Source: Streptococcus pseudopneumoniae ATCC BAA-960 = CCUG 49455
Lineage (GTDB): Bacteria > Bacillota > Bacilli > Lactobacillales > Streptococcaceae
DNA: 22,587 nt
Direction: 5' to 3'
NCBI RefSeq assembly: GCF_002087075.1
Contig: NZ_MWSM01000026.1
Location: 1-22,587 of the forward strand
Below are positions 7,185-14,750 of the stretch, one piece after another. Every line of letters starts with the position of its first letter. Within the stretch, counting starts at the first letter, position 1. The translations under genes were made by a program, and so were the position numbers. The notes below the pieces were generated by a model. That model was not told where the DNA came from and searched no databases. It saw nothing but the letters and a program-made list of their open reading frames with translations.

Positions 7185-7394
7185 TTAGTGTTGATCTTTA
7201 ATCAAGGCACGTGTCGGACAGTTTCTAACAGCCTCTAAGACATCCTGACTAGGAGAAATTTCTTTTTCCAGTTGGTCAGGATTATCGTAAAAACGCACGA
7301 TTCCATTATCGTGGTAATCAAATAAGTCAGAATAAGTTTGGCAAAGCCCACAGGCGATGCATCGTTCAGGTATAAGTGTGATTTTCATGTTCAT
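7185..7394 (-). CDS. fer: 4Fe-4S ferredoxin
   Basis: A small ferredoxin (69 residues from the ATG at 7394, or 67 from 7388). The cluster motif is CIACGLC near the N-terminus with a distant NCP near the C-terminus, giving four Cys in all, as in the monocluster 4Fe-4S ferredoxins of Firmicutes. It carries low-potential electrons in the cytoplasm. A longer upstream frame to 7514 exists but runs over the divergent gene and is not credible. No ribosome binding site precedes either ATG. A TACAAT box lies exactly 6 nt before 7394, so a leaderless transcript starting at that ATG is likely. It is divergent from the LysM gene. Confidence 0.85.
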   Translation of the reverse strand: MNMKITLIPERCIACGLCQTYSDLFDYHDNGIVRFYDNPDQLEKEISPSQDVLEAVRNCPTRALIKDQH

Positions 7395-7400
7395 ATTTAT

Positions 7401-7429
7401 ATTGTAATAAGAAAAGTAAAAAAAAACAA
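7401..7429 (-). promoter_or_regulatory. Ferredoxin promoter (leaderless geometry)
   Basis: On the minus strand TTGTTT (7429-7424), a 17-nt spacer and TACAAT (7406-7401) are followed by 6 nt and then ATG at 7394. The expected transcription start falls on the start codon. Confidence 0.5.
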
Positions 7430-7439
7430 GGAGTAAGGT

Positions 7440-7916
7440 ATGGCAAAAGAACCGTGGCAAGAAGATATTTATGATCAAGAAGAAGCAAGAGCAGAGCGTC
7501 GGCATCGAAACCACGGAGGGGCTGATAGGATGGCTAATCGTATTTTGACGATCCTAGCTAGTATTTTCTTTGTAATTGTGGTGGTGATGGTCATCGTTCT
7601 CATCTATCTATCATCGGGGGGGAGTAATCGCACAGCAGCCTTAAAAGACTTTCATGATTCTGATGCAAGTGTAGTACAAATCTCATCTTCAAGCAGTTCT
7701 CAGCCTGAGCAGAGTTCAGAGCCAGAATCTACTTCTAGTAGTTCAGAAGAAGCTGCTAATCCTGAAGGAACGATTAAAGTTCTCGCAGGAGAAGGGGAAG
7801 CAGCTATTGCCGCTCGTGCAGGAATCTCCATTGCTCAGTTAGAGGCCTTGAATCCTGGGCACATGGCTACAGGATCTTGGTTTGCTAATCCAGGTGATGT
7901 TATAAAAATAAAATAG
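7440..7916 (+). CDS. LysM-like membrane-anchored surface protein (SAG1386/EF1546 family)
   Basis: 158 residues. A charged cytoplasmic N-terminus (about 1-32) with a run of Glu, Arg and His is followed by one membrane helix (about 34-57). Then comes a Ser/Glu-rich extracellular linker (about 70-105) and a C-terminal LysM-like segment ([28 protein letters not shown] to GDVIKIK), which in the family binds peptidoglycan glycans. It lacks the usual cleaved signal peptide and is a single-pass anchored protein. The ribosome binding site AAGGAG lies 6 nt before ATG. cmk follows 8 nt after the stop, so the two are one operon, an arrangement conserved in streptococci and enterococci. The exact role is unknown. 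Confidence 0.8.
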   Translation: MAKEPWQEDIYDQEEARAERRHRNHGGADRMANRILTILASIFFVIVVVMVIVLIYLSSGGSNRTAALKDFHDSDASVVQISSSSSSQPEQSSEPESTSSSSEEAANPEGTIKVLAGEGEAAIAARAGISIAQLEALNPGHMATGSWFANPGDVIKIK

Positions 7917-7924
7917 GAGCCGAT

Positions 7925-8596
7925 ATGAAAACAATTCAAATTGCTATTGATGGTCCTGCTTCCAGCGGTAAGAGTACGGTCGCAAAGATTATTGCTAAGG
8001 ATTTTGGATTCACCTACCTTGATACAGGAGCTATGTATCGTGCAGCGACCTATATGGCTCTTAAGAACCAATTAGGAGTTGAAGAAGTCGAAGCCCTTCT
8101 AACCTTGTTGGACCAGCATCCAATCAGCTTTGGACGTTCAGAAACTGGAGACCAGCTTGTTTTTGTAGGAGATGTGGATATTACCCATCCTATCCGTGAA
8201 AATGAAGTGACCAATCATGTTTCTGCTATTGCAGCAATTCCTCAAGTGCGTGAGAAACTAGTTTCTCTCCAACAAGAAATTGCCCAGCAAGGTGGGATTG
8301 TCATGGATGGTCGCGATATTGGAACTGTTGTATTGCCACAAGCAGAATTGAAAATTTTCCTAGTAGCTTCTGTTGATGAGAGAGCAGGGCGCCGTTACAA
8401 GGAAAATATTGCCAAGGGAATTGAAACAGACCTTGAAACCCTAAAAAAGGAAATTGCTGCGCGTGACTACAAGGATAGTCATCGGGAGACTTCTCCTCTT
8501 AAACAAGCAGAGGACGCTGTCTATCTTGATACAACTGGCTTGAACATTCAAGAAGTAGTTGAAAAAATCAAATCAGAAGCTGAAAAAAGAATGTAA
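7925..8596 (+). CDS. cmk: Cytidylate kinase
   Basis: A 223-residue cytoplasmic kinase that phosphorylates CMP and dCMP with ATP. The P-loop is [14 protein letters not shown] near the N-terminus. The CMP-binding region (LDTGAMYRA) and the segment [24 protein letters not shown] are both typical of Cmk, as is [10 protein letters not shown] in the lid. The length is normal. The ribosome binding site TAGGAGCCGAT precedes ATG. It is followed by a canonical terminator, so it ends the LysM-cmk operon. Confidence 0.96.
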   Translation: MKTIQIAIDGPASSGKSTVAKIIAKDFGFTYLDTGAMYRAATYMALKNQLGVEEVEALLTLLDQHPISFGRSETGDQLVFVGDVDITHPIRENEVTNHVSAIAAIPQVREKLVSLQQEIAQQGGIVMDGRDIGTVVLPQAELKIFLVASVDERAGRRYKENIAKGIETDLETLKKEIAARDYKDSHRETSPLKQAEDAVYLDTTGLNIQEVVEKIKSEAEKRM

Positions 8597-8604
8597 ATGT
8601 AGAA

Positions 8605-8634
8605 AAGCCGATAGATGGATATCGGTTTTTTTCT
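8605..8634 (+). terminator. Rho-independent terminator after cmk
   Basis: GCCGAT pairs with ATCGG(T) around a short loop and is followed directly by a run of T. It lies 10 nt beyond the cmk stop. Confidence 0.8.
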
Positions 8635-8638
8635 AAAT

Positions 8639-8667
8639 TTGTCAAAATGCTGATTTTAGGGTATAAT
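8639..8667 (+). promoter_or_regulatory. phnA promoter
   Basis: TTGTCA (8639-8644), a 17-nt spacer, and a perfect TATAAT (8662-8667). The start codon is 60 nt downstream, leaving room for a normal leader. Confidence 0.75.
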
Positions 8668-8726
8668 AGTTGCTGTTCGAGAAATTTTGATTTTCAAAGA
8701 ATAGTGAATGATGATAAGGAGAAACT

Positions 8727-9065
8727 ATGAACAATTTACCAAATTGTCCAAAATGTAACTCAGAGTATGTCTACGAAGACGGTGCCCTACTGGTTTGCCC
8801 AGAGTGTGCTCATGAGTGGAATCCTGCTGAAGTTGCAGAAGCAGAAGAAGGTCTTGTCGCTATCGATGCCAACGGAAATAAATTGGCTGATGGTGATACA
8901 GTAACTCTCATCAAGGACTTGAAAGTAAAAGGTGCGCCAAAAGATTTGAAACAAGGGACGCGCGTGAAAAATATCCGCATCGTAGAAGGCGACCACAATA
9001 TCGACTGTAAGATTGATGGTTTTGGTGCCATGAAACTCAAATCAGAGTTTGTGAGGAAGATTTAA
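8727..9065 (+). CDS. phnA: PhnA/YjdM family zinc-ribbon protein
   Basis: 112 residues. The N-terminal zinc ribbon has CPKC and CPEC pairs, followed by an SH3-like PhnA domain ([23 protein letters not shown] to [10 protein letters not shown]). The name comes from the E. coli phn region, but the family is not needed for phosphonate breakdown; its role is unclear. The length is typical. The ribosome binding site AAGGAG precedes ATG. The next gene begins 2 nt after its stop, so the two are co-transcribed. Confidence 0.92.
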   Translation: MNNLPNCPKCNSEYVYEDGALLVCPECAHEWNPAEVAEAEEGLVAIDANGNKLADGDTVTLIKDLKVKGAPKDLKQGTRVKNIRIVEGDHNIDCKIDGFGAMKLKSEFVRKI

Positions 9066-9067
9066 GC

Positions 9068-9697
9068 ATGTCAAAACACTATAAACTTGTATTTTATAGC
9101 CGTATCTTCTTGTTTCTAGCGGCTTTTACGGGAGTTTATCTTGAAATTACTAAGCATGGTGGTTTTGGGATGCTTCTCTATTACACGGTTCTGTCCAACC
9201 TCTTGGTAACTATTTTTACCCTTTATCTTCTAAAGGTTATGAGCCGTGTAGGTGAAAATTGGCAAAGGCCAAGTCTCTTGCGCTTAAAAGGTGGGGTCAC
9301 CATGAGTATCATGATTACCTGTGTGATTTACCATTTCCTCTTGGCGCCCATTGCGACTAATTTCTATACCCTAGAAAATTTCCTTTGCCACTATATCGTT
9401 CCCATCTGGTTTTTAGCGGATACCCTCTTTTTTGACAAACAGGGTCAATATAAGATTTGGGATCCAGCAGTGTGGACCATTTTACCCTTGCTGTATATGA
9501 TGTTTGCTCTTTTTAATGGCTTGGTTCTAAAACTCAATATTCCAAATGCCAAGGATAATCCTTTCCCTTACTTCTTTTTAAATGTGAACAAGGGTTGGGA
9601 TGTCGTATTCAAGTGGTGTCTGATTATCTTTGTTGCCTATATGGTAGCAGGATTTATCTTCTACTTTATTAAGCAAATCAAGAGAAAGTCATTCTAA
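9068..9697 (+). CDS. Pr6Pr family membrane protein
   Basis: 209 residues with about six predicted membrane helices and few charged loops. It contains the conserved-looking stretch FLCHYIVPIWFLADTLFFD and an aromatic second half (NKGWDVVFKWCLIIFVAYM), which fits the Pr6Pr/FAR-17a-like integral membrane family of unknown function. It begins 2 nt after phnA and is probably translated by coupling. The stop codon merges with an inverted BOX element (TAATACTC). Confidence 0.75.
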   Translation: MSKHYKLVFYSRIFLFLAAFTGVYLEITKHGGFGMLLYYTVLSNLLVTIFTLYLLKVMSRVGENWQRPSLLRLKGGVTMSIMITCVIYHFLLAPIATNFYTLENFLCHYIVPIWFLADTLFFDKQGQYKIWDPAVWTILPLLYMMFALFNGLVLKLNIPNAKDNPFPYFFLNVNKGWDVVFKWCLIIFVAYMVAGFIFYFIKQIKRKSF

Positions 9698-9811
9698 TAC
9701 TCTTCGAAAATCTCTTCAAACTACGTCAGTTTCCATCTGCAACCTCAACACACTGTTTTGAGCAGCCTGCGGCTAGCTTCCTAGTTTGCTCTTTGATTTT
9801 CATTGAGTATA
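9697..9811 (-). repeat. BOX element (short A-C type, inverted)
   Basis: Read on the minus strand it starts TATACTCAATGAAAATCAAA and ends TTTGAAGAGATTTTCGAAGAGTAT. It has boxA followed directly by the boxC end; the boxB segment and the GGCAAGGCG part of boxC are absent. The same shortened junction (AGATGGAAACTGACGT) is present in the BOX at 11114-11332. Confidence 0.88.
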
Positions 9812-9879
9812 AGACACAAGGGATTCATTTTCGAGTTTGAGAAGGAGTCTGTGTACCAATGAGGCTTCTTCTTTTCTTG

Positions 9880-9903
9880 CTTTTTTGATAACTATCAAAA
9901 AAG
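9880..9903. promoter_or_regulatory. Perfect palindrome upstream of the MFS gene (possible operator)
   Basis: CTTTTTTGATA (9880-9890) is followed after 2 nt by its exact reverse complement TATCAAAAAAG (9893-9903). The site lies 34 nt before the MFS start codon. It could be an operator or a weak A/T-flanked terminator. Confidence 0.4.
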
Positions 9904-9936
9904 TAGAAGATTAAGAGAAATATAGAAAGAGATTTC

Positions 9937-11088
9937 ATGAAACAATTTTTAGAACGGGCCAGCATTTTGGCTCTCTCCCTCGTTTTGATTGCCTCCTTTT
10001 CCATTTCGAGTGCCCTACCAGCCATGTTTGACTATTATCAGGGTTATTCTAAGGAACAAATTGAGCTCTTGGTGAGCTTGCCTTCCTTTGGAATCATGAT
10101 GATGTTACTGCTAAATGGTTTCTTAGAAAAAATATTTCCTGAGCGCTTACAGATTAGTTTGGGCTTGCTGATTTTATCATTGAGCGGTACAGCTCCCTTC
10201 TGGTACCAAGCCTATCCCTTTGTCTTTGGGACACGGCTTCTTTTTGGTTTAGGTGTTGGGATGATCAATGCCAAGGCCATTTCTATTATCAGTGAACGCT
10301 ATCAAGGAAAAAGGCGAATTCAGATGTTAGGGCTACGCGCTTCTGCAGAGGTCGTTGGAGCTTCTCTCATTACCTTGGCCGTCGGTCAGTTGTTGGCCTT
10401 TGGTTGGACAGCTATCTTTCTAGCCTATAGTGCTGGATTTTTGGTGCTGCCCCTTTATCTGCTCTTTGTCCCTTATGGAAAATCAAAGAAAGAAGTCAAG
10501 AAAAGAGCGAAGGAAGCAAGTCGTTTAACTCGAGAAATGAAAGGCTTGATTTTTACCCTAGCTATCGAAGCGGCAGCTGTAGTTTGTACCAATACAGCTA
10601 TTACCATCCGTATTCCAAGTTTGATGGTGGAAAGAGGATTGGGGGATGCCCAGTTATCTAGTTTTGTTCTTAGTCTCATGCAGTTAATCGGGATTGTGGC
10701 TGGAGTGAGTTTTTCTTTCTTGATTTCTATCTTTAAAGAGAAACTGCTCCTCTGGTCTGGTATTACATTTGGCTTGGGGCAAATCGTGATTGCCTTGTCT
10801 CCATCCTTGTGGGTGGTAGTAGCAGGAAGTGTTCTGGCTGGATTTGCCTATAGTGTAGTCTTGACGACGGTCTTTCAACTTGTCTCTGAACGAATTCCAG
10901 CTAAACTCCTCAATCAAGCAACTTCATTTGCAGTTTTAGGCTGTAGTTTCGGAGCTTTTACGACCCCATTCATTCTAGGTGCAATAGGGTTACTAACGCA
11001 CAATGGGATGCTGGTCTTTGCCATCTTAGGAGGTTGGTTGATTGTAACCTCTATCTTTGTCATGTACCTATTTCAAAAGAGAGCTTAG
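9937..11088 (+). CDS. Major facilitator superfamily transporter
   Basis: A 383-residue protein with about twelve predicted membrane helices in two halves and a charged central cytoplasmic loop (YGKSKKEVKKRAKEASRLTRE, about residues 180-200). The RLLFGLGVGMINAKAISIISERYQGKRR stretch matches the MFS loop between helices 4 and 5 and its preceding helices. It is likely a secondary exporter or importer; the substrate cannot be inferred. ATG follows AAAGAG by 5 nt. It stands alone, between two BOX elements, with a palindrome just upstream. Confidence 0.85.
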   Translation: MKQFLERASILALSLVLIASFSISSALPAMFDYYQGYSKEQIELLVSLPSFGIMMMLLLNGFLEKIFPERLQISLGLLILSLSGTAPFWYQAYPFVFGTRLLFGLGVGMINAKAISIISERYQGKRRIQMLGLRASAEVVGASLITLAVGQLLAFGWTAIFLAYSAGFLVLPLYLLFVPYGKSKKEVKKRAKEASRLTREMKGLIFTLAIEAAAVVCTNTAITIRIPSLMVERGLGDAQLSSFVLSLMQLIGIVAGVSFSFLISIFKEKLLLWSGITFGLGQIVIALSPSLWVVVAGSVLAGFAYSVVLTTVFQLVSERIPAKLLNQATSFAVLGCSFGAFTTPFILGAIGLLTHNGMLVFAILGGWLIVTSIFVMYLFQKRA

Positions 11089-11113
11089 GATTGATTCCTA
11101 AGTTTTTCTTTTG

Positions 11114-11332
11114 ATACTCAATGAAAATCAAAGAGCAAACTATAGTTGATTGAGTTTGGAATAGTACGCTGTAGCTGCTAAAACATTTCTAGAAATTAAT
11201 TTGACTTTCCTAATAGAGTTATTCATATCTTATTTCAATCTACTATAGAAAGCTAGCCGCAGGTTGCTCAAAATAGTGTTTTGAGGTTGCAGATGGAAAC
11301 TGACGTGGTTTGAAGAGATTTTCGAAGAGTAT
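11114..11332 (+). repeat. BOX element interrupted by a RUP element
   Basis: The left part is ATACTCAATGAAAATCAAAG to GCAAAC (11114-11140); the right part resumes at GAAAGCTAGCCGCAGG (11248) and ends TTCGAAGAGTAT. Removing the insert and one TA gives a BOX of about 114 nt of the same shortened A-C type as the copy at 9697-9811. Confidence 0.88.
11143..11245 (-). repeat. RUP element (copy 2), inserted in a BOX
   Basis: Read on the minus strand it begins TAGTAGATTGAAATAAG and shares the core GTCAAATTAATTTCTAGAAAT with copy 1. It is flanked by TA on both sides (11141-11142 and 11246-11247), the target duplication expected for IS630/Tc1-type mobilisation; with both TA pairs it spans 107 nt. Confidence 0.88.
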
Positions 11333-11369
11333 GAGATTTTTATACCCATACAATATTTGTTTTAGGTCC

Positions 11370-11398
11370 TTGTTTACAGACTAATTTCTTGATAAAAT
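11370..11398 (+). promoter_or_regulatory. Promoter of the truA operon
   Basis: TTGTTT (11370-11375), a 17-nt spacer, and TAAAAT (11393-11398). Only 7 nt separate the -10 box from the truA ATG, so the message would have virtually no leader. Confidence 0.5.
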
Positions 11399-11405
11399 AG
11401 AGGTT

Positions 11406-12155
11406 ATGACGAGATATAAAGCAACTATTTCCTATGATGGTTATGCCTTTGCTGGCTTTCAGCGCCAGCCTCATGCGCGTAGCGTTCAGGAAGAAATTGA
11501 AAAAACCTTGACCAGGTTAAATAAAGGGCAAGCTATTACTGTTCACGGTGCTGGTAGGACAGATAGTGGGGTTCATGCTCTGGGACAGGTGCTTCATTTT
11601 GACCTGCCTTATCAGATGGATGAGGAGAAACTCCGTTTTGCCTTGGATACCCAGTCTCCTGAAGATATTGATGTGATTTCGATTGAGCTTGTGGCAGATG
11701 ATTTTCATTGCCGTTATGCCAAGCATAGCAAGACCTATGAGTTTATCGTGGATAGAGGACGTCCCAAAAATCCCATGCGCCGTCACTATGCCACCCACTT
11801 CCCTTACCCACTTGATGTGGAGAGGATGCAGGAGGCCGTCAAAAAGCTAGAAGGAACCCATGATTTCACTGGCTTTACAGCCTCTGGGACTAGTGTAGAG
11901 GATAAGGTTCGCACTATTACAGAAGCCAGTCTTAGGGTTGATGAGACAGGCCAGTTTTTGACTTTTACCTTTTCAGGAAATGGTTTCTTGTATAAACAGA
12001 TTCGCAATATGGTGGGGACACTGCTCAAAATCGGCAACAAGCGTATGCCAGTAGAGCAGATTGACCTCATCTTGGAGAAAAAGGACAGGCAGCTTGCAGG
12101 TCCCACTGCAGCACCAAATGGTTTATATTTAAAGGAGATTCGTTATGAAGAATAA
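11406..12155 (+). CDS. truA: tRNA pseudouridine(38-40) synthase
   Basis: A 249-residue TruA that converts uridines 38-40 of the tRNA anticodon arm to pseudouridine. The catalytic Asp lies in [14 protein letters not shown] (D53). The N-terminus ([19 protein letters not shown]) and C-terminus ([17 protein letters not shown]) are typical, and the length is normal. The start has no clear Shine-Dalgarno; AGAGG lies only 2 nt upstream. It overlaps the next gene by 11 nt and forms an operon with thiD/pdxK and the ECF S-component. Confidence 0.96.
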   Translation: MTRYKATISYDGYAFAGFQRQPHARSVQEEIEKTLTRLNKGQAITVHGAGRTDSGVHALGQVLHFDLPYQMDEEKLRFALDTQSPEDIDVISIELVADDFHCRYAKHSKTYEFIVDRGRPKNPMRRHYATHFPYPLDVERMQEAVKKLEGTHDFTGFTASGTSVEDKVRTITEASLRVDETGQFLTFTFSGNGFLYKQIRNMVGTLLKIGNKRMPVEQIDLILEKKDRQLAGPTAAPNGLYLKEIRYEE

Positions 12156-12918
12156 TCGTATTTTAGCACTTTCTGGGAATGATATTTTTAGTGGTGGTGG
12201 TTTGTCAGCTGATTTGGCTACCTATACCTTGAACGGCTTGCATGGCTTTGTAGCAGTGACTTGTTTGACAGCCTTGACGGAAAAGGGCTTTGAAGTCTTT
12301 CCAACTGACGATACCATTTTTCAACATGAATTAGATAGCTTGCGTGATGTAGAATTTGCAGGGATTAAGATTGGTCTTCTACCAACTGTCAGTGTGGCTG
12401 AGAAGGCTTTGGACTTTATCAAGCAACGTCCAGGAGTGCCTGTGGTTTTGGATCCTGTCTTGGTCTGTAAGGAAACGCATGATGTAGCTGTCAGTGAACT
12501 CTGCCAAGAGTTGATTCGCTTTTTCCCTCATGTCAGTGTGATTACGCCTAATCTTCCTGAAGCAGAATTACTAGCTGGTCAGGAAATTAAAACCTTGGAA
12601 GACATGAAAACTGCAGCTCAGAAATTGCATGACTTAGGAGCGCCAGCAGTCATTATCAAGGGAGGCAATCGCCTTAGTCAGGACAAGGCTGTAGATGTCT
12701 TTTATGACGGACAAAACTTTACAGTCCTAGAAAATCCTGTCATCCAAGGGCAAAATGCTGGCGCAGGTTGTACCTTTGCCTCTAGCATTGCCAGTCGCTT
12801 GGTTAAAGGTGATGAACTTTTACCAGCAGTAGAAAGCTCTAAGACTTTCGTTTACCGTGCCATTGCACAAGCAGATCAGTATGGAGTAAGACAATATGAA
12901 GCAAACCAAAACAACTAA
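12145..12918 (+). CDS. thiD: Hydroxymethylpyrimidine/phosphomethylpyrimidine kinase or pyridoxine kinase (ThiD/PdxK type)
   Basis: A 257-residue ribokinase-fold kinase. The N-terminus ([19 protein letters not shown]), [16 protein letters not shown], and the anion-hole motif [14 protein letters not shown], with Cys beside the catalytic-loop Gly, are characteristic of the ThiD/PdxK branch. In this branch the same fold phosphorylates HMP for thiamine and/or pyridoxine for vitamin B6, so the substrate is not settled. AAAGGAG lies 7 nt before ATG, inside truA. It is translated together with a vitamin-type ECF S-component that overlaps its end by 23 nt, which suggests a salvage unit: uptake then phosphorylation. 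No other thiamine genes or TPP riboswitch are present here. Confidence 0.85.
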   Translation: MKNNRILALSGNDIFSGGGLSADLATYTLNGLHGFVAVTCLTALTEKGFEVFPTDDTIFQHELDSLRDVEFAGIKIGLLPTVSVAEKALDFIKQRPGVPVVLDPVLVCKETHDVAVSELCQELIRFFPHVSVITPNLPEAELLAGQEIKTLEDMKTAAQKLHDLGAPAVIIKGGNRLSQDKAVDVFYDGQNFTVLENPVIQGQNAGAGCTFASSIASRLVKGDELLPAVESSKTFVYRAIAQADQYGVRQYEANQNN

Positions 12919-13357
12919 AATCGCCCTTGTATCCCTATTAACCGCCCTCTCTGTGGTTCTAGGTTATTTCTTAAAAATCCCAACACCGACAGGCATCCTA
13001 ACTCTTTTAGATGCGGGTGTCTTCTTTACGGCCTTCTACTTTGGTAGTCGTGAAGGGGCTGTAGTCGGAGGACTGGCAGGTTTCTTGATTGACCTCTTAT
13101 CAGGCTATCCTCAATGGATGTTCTTTAGCTTGGTCAATCATGGATTGCAGGGATTTTTCGCAGGATTTAAAGGAAAAACTCAGTGGTTAGGCCTTATCTT
13201 AGCAACGATTGCCATGGTAGGGGGTTACGCCTTGGGTTCTACATTGATGAATGGCTGGGCAGCAGCCCTACCAGAAATTCTACCAAATTTCATGCAAAAT
13301 ATGGTAGGGATGATTGTAGGATTTATTCTTAGTCAAAGTATCAAGAAGATTAAGTAA
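12896..13357 (+). CDS. ECF transporter S component (vitamin precursor uptake)
   Basis: A 153-residue, very hydrophobic protein with about five to six membrane helices, the size of ECF S components, which bind the substrate and dock to a shared energising module encoded elsewhere. It starts [20 protein letters not shown], a usual S-component opening, followed by LLDAGVFFTAFYFGSREGAVVGGLAGFLIDLLSGYP. The neighbouring kinase suggests transport of hydroxymethylpyrimidine or a vitamin B6 form; this is inference from context. A GGAG-type site precedes ATG within thiD. A strong terminator follows. Confidence 0.85.
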   Translation: MKQTKTTKIALVSLLTALSVVLGYFLKIPTPTGILTLLDAGVFFTAFYFGSREGAVVGGLAGFLIDLLSGYPQWMFFSLVNHGLQGFFAGFKGKTQWLGLILATIAMVGGYALGSTLMNGWAAALPEILPNFMQNMVGMIVGFILSQSIKKIK

Positions 13358-13389
13358 AGCGGCTGTGGAGAAAGTCCTAAAAATCAGAA

Positions 13390-13435
13390 AAAACGCATAG
13401 TATCAGGTATTGAAAACCTTGATACTATGCGTTTT
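13390..13435. terminator. Strong bidirectional terminator
   Basis: AAAACGCATAGTATCAGG (13390-13407) pairs with CCTTGATACTATGCGTTTT (13417-13435) with a single bulged base. A/T runs flank both sides. It separates the convergent truA operon (plus) and peptide-modification operon (minus). Confidence 0.88.
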
Positions 13436-13459
13436 ATTGTGGGAAGATTTTTCTCATTT

Positions 13460-13978
13460 TTAGTGAAATTGAACTTTTTCTAACATCTTTTTATAGATTA
13501 CTTCTTGATCAATTATCATTTCCATTGTTGTTTCTTGGGGTTTCATCCCTTGTCTTTGATAAAAGCGGAGAGCACCCTCGTTATCATTCCAGACACTTAG
13601 GGTTAGATTATGGCAGCCAATTTCTTTAGCATAATTGAGAGCGAATTGATAGAGTTGATTACCAATTTTTTGACCACGAGCATTTTGATCTACACATAAA
13701 TCTTTGATAAAAAGGGTTTTGATTTCTTGGAGAACAGGATTATCTGTTTTATCTTTTATGGTACAAAATAGGTGTCCGAGAACTTGTCCCTTCTCATCTT
13801 CAAAAACAAAAATAGGGGTATGTTCTTGAGAGAGAATATTTTGCAACTCAGAGGAACTATATTTAGTCCCAGTTTGCTTAAAAATATCTGGTCGAGCTTG
13901 GTGGTGAAGCGTAAGGATTTGTTGTAATAAATCGAGTAATTTAGGAATATCTTCTTGTTTAGCTTTTCGAATAGTCAT
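13460..13978 (-). CDS. GNAT family N-acetyltransferase, possible self-resistance gene of the cluster
   Basis: 172 residues of the GNAT fold. The acetyl-CoA binding motif A is DLCVDQNARGQKIGNQLYQF, and the C-terminal NDNEGALRFYQRQGMKPQE is characteristic of RimI-like members. It uses acetyl-CoA to acetylate an amino group; the acceptor is unknown. It is the last gene of the minus-strand unit, 48 nt after the permease and ahead of the terminator at 13390-13435. In microcin C clusters, the GNAT MccE protects the producer by acetylating the toxic product, so a comparable immunity role is plausible here. It could equally be an unrelated resident gene, since its own ribosome binding site is weak and the gap is larger than the others. 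Confidence 0.8.
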   Translation of the reverse strand: MTIRKAKQEDIPKLLDLLQQILTLHHQARPDIFKQTGTKYSSSELQNILSQEHTPIFVFEDEKGQVLGHLFCTIKDKTDNPVLQEIKTLFIKDLCVDQNARGQKIGNQLYQFALNYAKEIGCHNLTLSVWNDNEGALRFYQRQGMKPQETTMEMIIDQEVIYKKMLEKVQFH

Positions 13979-14026
13979 GAAGGTTCTTTTTATTGGCTTA
14001 GTCTATAAGAAAAGCTTTAGGAGCAA

Positions 14027-14749
14027 TCATTTTTCTTTATGAAGAGTTCTTAAAATAATTAACTGTGTTGACATAATCCAAAGAATGAGAATACTCATGT
14101 CCAATAGAGAAACATTTCCGTAGTCGTAAAGGCTGGCTCGCAGAAGATTTGAGGAAGGGACGAAAGGGAGGGCACGGTAAAGATGGTTTACCCACTCAGG
14201 TAGTCGATCTGCAGGATACATGAGTGGTGAGAACATGAGTCCAATCATAAGAATTAGCTGCGACATAAGGGTTACTGTATTTGGAGAAAAGGTGTAGGCT
14301 ATAGCAAATCCCAGACTAATCATAGTAAGACAAATCAGAAGCACAATAAAAACACCAAGAAAAGATGGATGGAGACGAACAGAAAAACGGACATACCCAA
14401 GTAGAATAGAAATAAAAACTCCCGGCAAAATGGCAATTAACCACATCCACAAGTCAGCGAGAGAAATGAATATCCTAGGGATGGGTAAGGCACGAATATA
14501 ATCAAAATGCCCTTCCAACTTATCATTTGCTATAACAGGGGAGGAAATTGTACAACCCATGGAGATAATTCCAATTAAAACAGAACCAGACGAAAGATAG
14601 TAGGCAGTAGTCGAATCGATATCGCCAATAACTAGAGGGTAGCCAAAAAGAAGAGAAATGGATAAGAGGAGCTGTGCTAGTGTAAAAAGGATGAAAAGCT
14701 CTTTTTGGCGCAAGTAGTTCCAATGAAGTAAGTAAAAAAATTGAGTCAT
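14027..14749 (-). CDS. ABC-2 type transporter permease
   Basis: 240 residues with six predicted membrane helices and a short cytoplasmic N-terminus (MTQFFYLLHWNYLRQKEL), the layout of ABC-2 permeases such as those exporting peptides or polysaccharides. The segment MIGLMFSPLMYPADRLPEWVNHLYRALPFVP before the last helices is typical of the family. It starts 1 nt after the ATPase stop, and a GAGGAG ribosome binding site lies in the final ATPase codons, so the two are translationally coupled and form one transporter. There is no peptidase domain, so any precursor cleavage must be done by another enzyme. In this cluster it is the likely exporter of, or immunity pump against, the modified peptide. 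Confidence 0.85.
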   Translation of the reverse strand: MTQFFYLLHWNYLRQKELFILFTLAQLLLSISLLFGYPLVIGDIDSTTAYYLSSGSVLIGIISMGCTISSPVIANDKLEGHFDYIRALPIPRIFISLADLWMWLIAILPGVFISILLGYVRFSVRLHPSFLGVFIVLLICLTMISLGFAIAYTFSPNTVTLMSQLILMIGLMFSPLMYPADRLPEWVNHLYRALPFVPSSNLLRASLYDYGNVSLLDMSILILWIMSTQLIILRTLHKEK

Positions 14750-14750
14750 A

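Noticed and set aside
7185..7514. 109-codon version of the ferredoxin gene
   Set aside because: The extension overlaps the divergent LysM gene, including its start; the internal ATG at 7394 (or 7388) fits known ferredoxin lengths and the promoter.
12145..13357. Thiamine (TPP) riboswitch for the thiD/ECF pair
   Set aside because: No riboswitch-like leader is present; the genes are internal to the truA operon with overlapping starts.
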